Position numbers and translations under genes: made by a program. Below the pieces are notes generated by a model. The model saw only the letters and a program-made list of their open reading frames with translations. It ran no database searches and was not told where the DNA came from. A stretch of 64,000 nucleotides of DNA from the NCBI GenBank assembly GCA_009917545.1, contig QZDW01000007.1, positions 107,574-171,573 of the forward strand, written 5' to 3'. The DNA comes from a bacterium 1XD42-76 (GTDB lineage Bacteria; Bacillota; Clostridia; Lachnospirales; Lachnospiraceae). Numbering within the stretch: position 1 is the stretch's first letter; each line of letters begins with the position of its first letter. This document shows positions 60,544-64,000 of the stretch, piece after piece.

Positions 60544-61668
60544 CTATATTCTTTGGAGCAGCGACGCCAAAAGTGCCATGCGGGGGATATACTGTTCCAA
60601 ATCCAGATACTCATTTTCGGAATGTGCGAAATCCCCATAGGCGCCAAGACCGTCCAGTGTCGGAATCCCCATATCTGCTACAAAGTTTCCGTCACTGCCT
60701 CCGCCTACGTACTGATGCGAGAAATTGAGCCCCAACCGTTCGCCGCAGGTGTGGGCAATCTCAAACAGCTCCATATTGGCATCCGTCTCCGGCATAGGCG
60801 GCCTTCCGCTTCCCACTGTAACCGTCCTTTCCGTACCATTGACGGAAGCTTTGAGATTCCGTATGGCATCCTTGATGCGCTCCCCCTCTTCCCTGGACTC
60901 ATATCTGCAATCAACGATCAGCTTAGCCCTGGCAGGGACAACATTGGCTTTCGAGCCGCCCTCGCATACCCCCACATTTAACGTGGTCCCTCTGTCATAA
61001 TCTGTCAGTCCCTGGATAAATAAGATCTCATGAGCCATTTCTTCGATTGCATTGATTCCCGCCTGATGTGCATTCCCGGCATGGGAAGCTTTCCCTTTGA
61101 TGTCTATTGTAAATCCAAGCACTCCTTTTCTGCCCGTTTTCAGATCACCATTTTTAGCAGGCGGCTCACAGATCAGTGCGGCACAGGCGTCCTTCGCTCT
61201 CTCGCAAATCAGCTCTCTGGACTCCTTGCTCCCGGTCTCCTCATCCCCGTTAAAGAGAAAAACCAGTTTCTTTTCCGGGACAATATTTAAATCATGGAAT
61301 GCTTTTACCGCCCAGATAGCAGATAGAATACCGCTTTTCATATCGTAAACACCCGGCCCGAACAAGCGGCTGCCCTCCTGATGCATCTTGAAAGTACCTA
61401 CAGGATGTACCGTATCGTAATGCCCTAACAGAAGAATTTTCTCAGAACCGGTTCCGATTTCAAATTCAAGGAGATTATGGCCGCCGTCTCTCTTATGTTC
61501 GTTTACCTTGAGCCCGGTTCTGTCTGCAATGATACGGGTGAGGATTTCGCGCACCTCTTTCAGTTCCTCAATATCTGAAGTGCTGGCTTCCGCCTGAACC
61601 AGAATTTTCAGGTCCTCTATAATTTCCGTTTTGTGCTCCTCCAAATAGTTCAGAATTCTTTGTTCCAT
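60544..61668 (-). CDS. M20 family metallopeptidase (carboxypeptidase/deacylase)
   Basis: This 374-residue enzyme has the two-zinc M20 site: KILLLGHYDTVHPVGTFKMH (His and Asp), GPGVYDMKSGILSAIWAVKA (bridging Asp), FLFNGDEETGSKESRELICE (Glu pair), then GKASHAGNAHQAGINAIEEM in the lid and GLGAYGDFAHSENEYLDLEQ with the last His. It resembles the glutamate carboxypeptidase branch. AGGGGG is placed near ATG 61668. Substrate is not predictable. It is a single gene. Confidence 0.93.
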   Translation of the reverse strand: MEQRILNYLEEHKTEIIEDLKILVQAEASTSDIEELKEVREILTRIIADRTGLKVNEHKRDGGHNLLEFEIGTGSEKILLLGHYDTVHPVGTFKMHQEGSRLFGPGVYDMKSGILSAIWAVKAFHDLNIVPEKKLVFLFNGDEETGSKESRELICERAKDACAALICEPPAKNGDLKTGRKGVLGFTIDIKGKASHAGNAHQAGINAIEEMAHEILFIQGLTDYDRGTTLNVGVCEGGSKANVVPARAKLIVDCRYESREEGERIKDAIRNLKASVNGTERTVTVGSGRPPMPETDANMELFEIAHTCGERLGLNFSHQYVGGGSDGNFVADMGIPTLDGLGAYGDFAHSENEYLDLEQYIPRMALLASLLQRI

Positions 61669-61942
61669 ATTTGTCCCCCTGTCAGTATGTATTGTTTATC
61701 TGCAACAGTGTCAGCATCTGCCGGATTTCTTTATATTTCCGCCAGTTCTTTCATTATTTTAATACCGTTCCGATTCATTTTCAATACTGCGTTTCCGTAA
61801 AAACTTTCAACCATCCGTAAGTAAGCGCACTGCCATGAATAGAAAGGGACCTTCTGTGAATCCCCGGCAGCGGTAAGGAATTCTCAAAGCACAGCAGGGA
61901 ATTCTCGAAGTGTTCCAATGCATTCCACATAAAAACTAATGT

Positions 61943-61971
61943 TTGCGTTTACACCGGAAATAAATTATAAT
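61943..61971 (+). promoter_or_regulatory. Promoter of the CmpB-like gene
   Basis: TTGCGT (61943-61948) and TATAAT (61966-61971) have a 17-base spacing and lie 50 bases before the start at 62022. The rest of the 353-base gap holds a direct repeat GGAATTCTC A/G AAG (about 61876 and 61901) of unknown meaning. Confidence 0.65.
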
Positions 61972-62021
61972 GGGGGATAAATACTTTTCCGTTCACAAAA
62001 TATTTCCGAGGTAACGCATTC

Positions 62022-62909
62022 ATGTACACATACCATTTATATCAGTGGCTGACCTTTTTCTATCTTTACTGCTTTTTTGGCTGGATTTTCGAATCTGCCT
62101 ATGTCTCCCTGCGCCAGAAACGCTTCGTCAACCGGGGCTTCCTGCGCATTCCCATGCTCCCCTTATATGGAAGCGGAGCCGTCATGATGCTCTGGGTTTC
62201 CATCCCCGTGCAGGATAATCGGTTCCTCACCTGGCTCTCCGGCGTCATCGGCGCTACACTCCTCGAGTATGTCACAGGGTACATAATGGAACTGTTGTTT
62301 AAAATCCGCTATTGGGATTACAGCGACCAAAAATATAATCTCCACGGCTATATCTGCTTAAGCTCCTCTATCGCCTGGGGCTTTCTGACAATTTTTATGA
62401 CACACCTGATACACAAACCCATCGAACGCGCCGTACTGACGCTCCCGGTGATGTGGGATATCCTATTTGTGAGCGTTACGACTGTCATTTTCGTATACGA
62501 CCTTATCGTCTGTACGAAGGAAGCGCTTGCCTTCGGAAAGTCTCTTGAAGCGCTGCAGAAAATTCATGGGGAGCTGGATGACATCCGGCTTCAGGCAACT
62601 CTCCTCAAAGCAGAGGCCAGGGAGCATCTGAAGGAAACAAGGGCCGAACTCCGCGACCAGCTCGAAGCCCGGTATGGGAATGTACCCACATTGGCCGAAT
62701 TGCATCAAAAGCTGCACGGCAAATCGGAGCAGCAGCTTGCACAGCTTAAGTCCGACGCCGACACGCGATTGTCTGCACTGCTTGCCACGCGGCACGCCTT
62801 CCGCAAAGGCCGTCTGCGCTCCAATCCATCGGCCGCTTCCAGACGCTATACCAGGGAGCTTAAAACCATACGGGAATTTTTTGAACATGGGGTGGGCGGG
62901 GAGAGGTAA
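62022..62909 (+). CDS. CmpB-family (PF06541-like) membrane protein
   Basis: This 295-residue protein has four to five helices in the first 170 residues (WLTFFYLYCFFGWIFESAYV; FVNRGFLRIPMLPLYGSGAV; GATLLEYVTGYIMELLFKIR; YCWDYS-like region RYWDYSDQKYNLHGYICL). These blocks mark the ABC_trans_CmpB family, common in Firmicutes without known transport role. The C-terminal 110 residues form a coiled-coil (LEALQKIHGELDDIRLQATL). It is a single gene with its own promoter. Confidence 0.85.
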   Translation: MYTYHLYQWLTFFYLYCFFGWIFESAYVSLRQKRFVNRGFLRIPMLPLYGSGAVMMLWVSIPVQDNRFLTWLSGVIGATLLEYVTGYIMELLFKIRYWDYSDQKYNLHGYICLSSSIAWGFLTIFMTHLIHKPIERAVLTLPVMWDILFVSVTTVIFVYDLIVCTKEALAFGKSLEALQKIHGELDDIRLQATLLKAEAREHLKETRAELRDQLEARYGNVPTLAELHQKLHGKSEQQLAQLKSDADTRLSALLATRHAFRKGRLRSNPSAASRRYTRELKTIREFFEHGVGGER

Positions 62910-63139
62910 TCCCCGCCGTTGTCCATGAACGCCGTCCTGCCATATAAAAGCAAAAGGATTTAATCATACCGCGATTTCTCCATTTAATTTCCTTTCGCTT
63001 TCACTCTTAGCAATCTTACCAGCCCCAACAGTCCTACACCACCCACGAATTAGGTTAGGACAACCCAGGGCGACAAATGACATGTTTTCGGAGTTTCCTG
63101 TTATTCTATTTTATGAAAATGTTGATTTTCTCTGTAGTT

Positions 63140-63820
63140 TCAAAATTTTTGTAATTTATTAATAATTGCTGTTTCTAAATCAGATTCCACATATTTTGCT
63201 GTTTCATCTAACCCAAGAAATTCAAGCACAGTAGGTTGTTTTACAATATCCTGTGGATTTGCAATGACATTACCCTCTTTAGCTAGCCTTATCACCTTAT
63301 CCTTATCTCTGCTCAGCGCCAACCTTTCATATAGACTCGAATTATACTGTCTTTGCAACATCCGTATTCCCCAGCCGGATTTCGCTGATTCTATCTCATA
63401 AAATTTTCGCTCATTTTCATCTTTAATACGCATCAGTTGGAGATAGTGTGACCACGGAAGCGTGAACGGCACTTCTTTTTCAAGAAAGCGAAACAGTGTT
63501 TCGGAAATTCTATCTTGATATGTAAGGAAAAAACGTCTGGCATTTTCCAATGTATCTACTGAAAACCCTCTTCCATATTGCTCAGTCAGAGCTTCTGAAA
63601 GCCTTTTAATCACTCTTTGGCCATATTTCGCTCTACTTTTACCCTGCTGCTGTTCCTCAACAATCCATCTTCCTAGGGAATAAAATGTCATTAGTTGAAT
63701 AATGTTGATCTGCTTTGCTGCAATTCCTCTTGCGTATTCAATTAAATCTATTGAATTTTGACACAGTATATGTAATGACTTGTCTATATCTACTTTTTCC
63801 GTTAAATCTTTTTCTATCAT
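63140..63820 (-). pseudogene. Truncated YhcG/DUF1016 family protein
   Basis: The 226-residue frame contains the DUF1016 N-terminal domain (IIQLMTFYSLGRWIVEEQQQ; KYGQRVIKRLSEALTEQYGR; FTLPWSHYLQLMRIKDENER) and the first turn of the nuclease domain (EFLGLDETAKYVESDLETAI, then INKLQKF and stop). Full proteins run to about 340-380 residues with a PD-(D/E)XK core, which is lost here. Base use is AT-rich relative to neighbours, a sign of recent gain. No good ribosome site precedes the ATG. Confidence 0.75.
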
Positions 63821-64000
63821 TAAATAGTTGCCGATACAACGTTACCGGCAGCTACTTTCTTATAATACAAATATAATTTCCTTCCTCACAATCTCCTTCG
63901 CACCCGCCCGAATGTTATTCATTCTTAGCAAAATCCCAACTTTAAAGAAATCCAAACTTTCACACAGATATGCTGATAAATACGGCATTGTGCGAAAGAA

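Noticed and set aside
60318..60647. Minus frame with CKICKKRIRC and a hydrophobic stretch
   Set aside because: It overlaps the M20 peptidase gene in another phase, has no ribosome site and no known family.

Overview
The window looks like a chromosomal segment of a Gram-positive, moderate-GC anaerobe of the Clostridia, most likely a Lachnospiraceae relative. The evidence is strong AGGAGG ribosome sites, lipoboxes on solute-binding proteins, YesM/YesN-type two-component genes, an L10-leader upstream of rplJ, LTA-synthase and LicD surface-polymer genes, and an HrcA-type half site at hsp20. Family names rest on recognition of motifs; no database search was run. Most genes lie on the minus strand, including the ribosomal cluster.

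Layout. 1-3819: an oligopeptide/dipeptide ABC operon (oppA, oppB, oppC, start of oppD). 3969-9994: a five-gene module of YesN-type regulator, membrane-free histidine kinase, ABC ATPase-like protein with both nucleotide sites degenerate, anchored sugar-binding-type protein and RbsC-like permease, which reads more like a sensor complex than a transporter. 10381-12810: a MATE exporter and two small membrane proteins. 12823-18143: accessory region with an MFS remnant, an AT-rich Panacea-domain antitoxin operon, decayed MATE and AraC genes, and an AT-rich two-gene locus (unknown 325-aa protein plus four-helix membrane protein) that is a candidate defence system. 18657-32883: hsp20, an Fe-S aldo/keto reductase, ispE-gntR, acetyltransferase, cyclophilin, CAP-domain wall protein, SIMPL lipoprotein, an insertion-sequence scar, an alanine symporter, a phospholipase C-like protein and a glutamine-amidotransferase-like hydrolase. 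33831-49175: a surface-polysaccharide locus (GT2, licD, rfbH, rfbG, rfbF, three large GT-C-like membrane proteins, an odd DUF4145 protein, an LtaS-like sulfatase and a SIS isomerase). 49352-52832: rpmG-secE-nusG-rplK-rplA-rplJ-rplL. 53047-55479: an amino-acid ABC transporter. 55829-59796: mreB-recD2-comF. 60544-62909: an M20 peptidase and a CmpB-like membrane protein. 63140-63820: a truncated YhcG/DUF1016 gene.

The most unusual structure is a family of about 102-base intergenic elements, with clear copies at 19288, 19395, 19590, 22916, 23021 and 24805 and partial or diverged ones at 10098, 42358 and 49764. All are in the same orientation, and they carry conserved hairpins with compensatory base changes. 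Other items worth attention are the unknown two-gene locus at 16613-18143, the Panacea operon with a small membrane peptide, the pseudo-ATPase sensory module, a duplicated hairpin before rplK and rplA, and a hairpin-rich candidate small RNA between mreB and the M20 peptidase gene.
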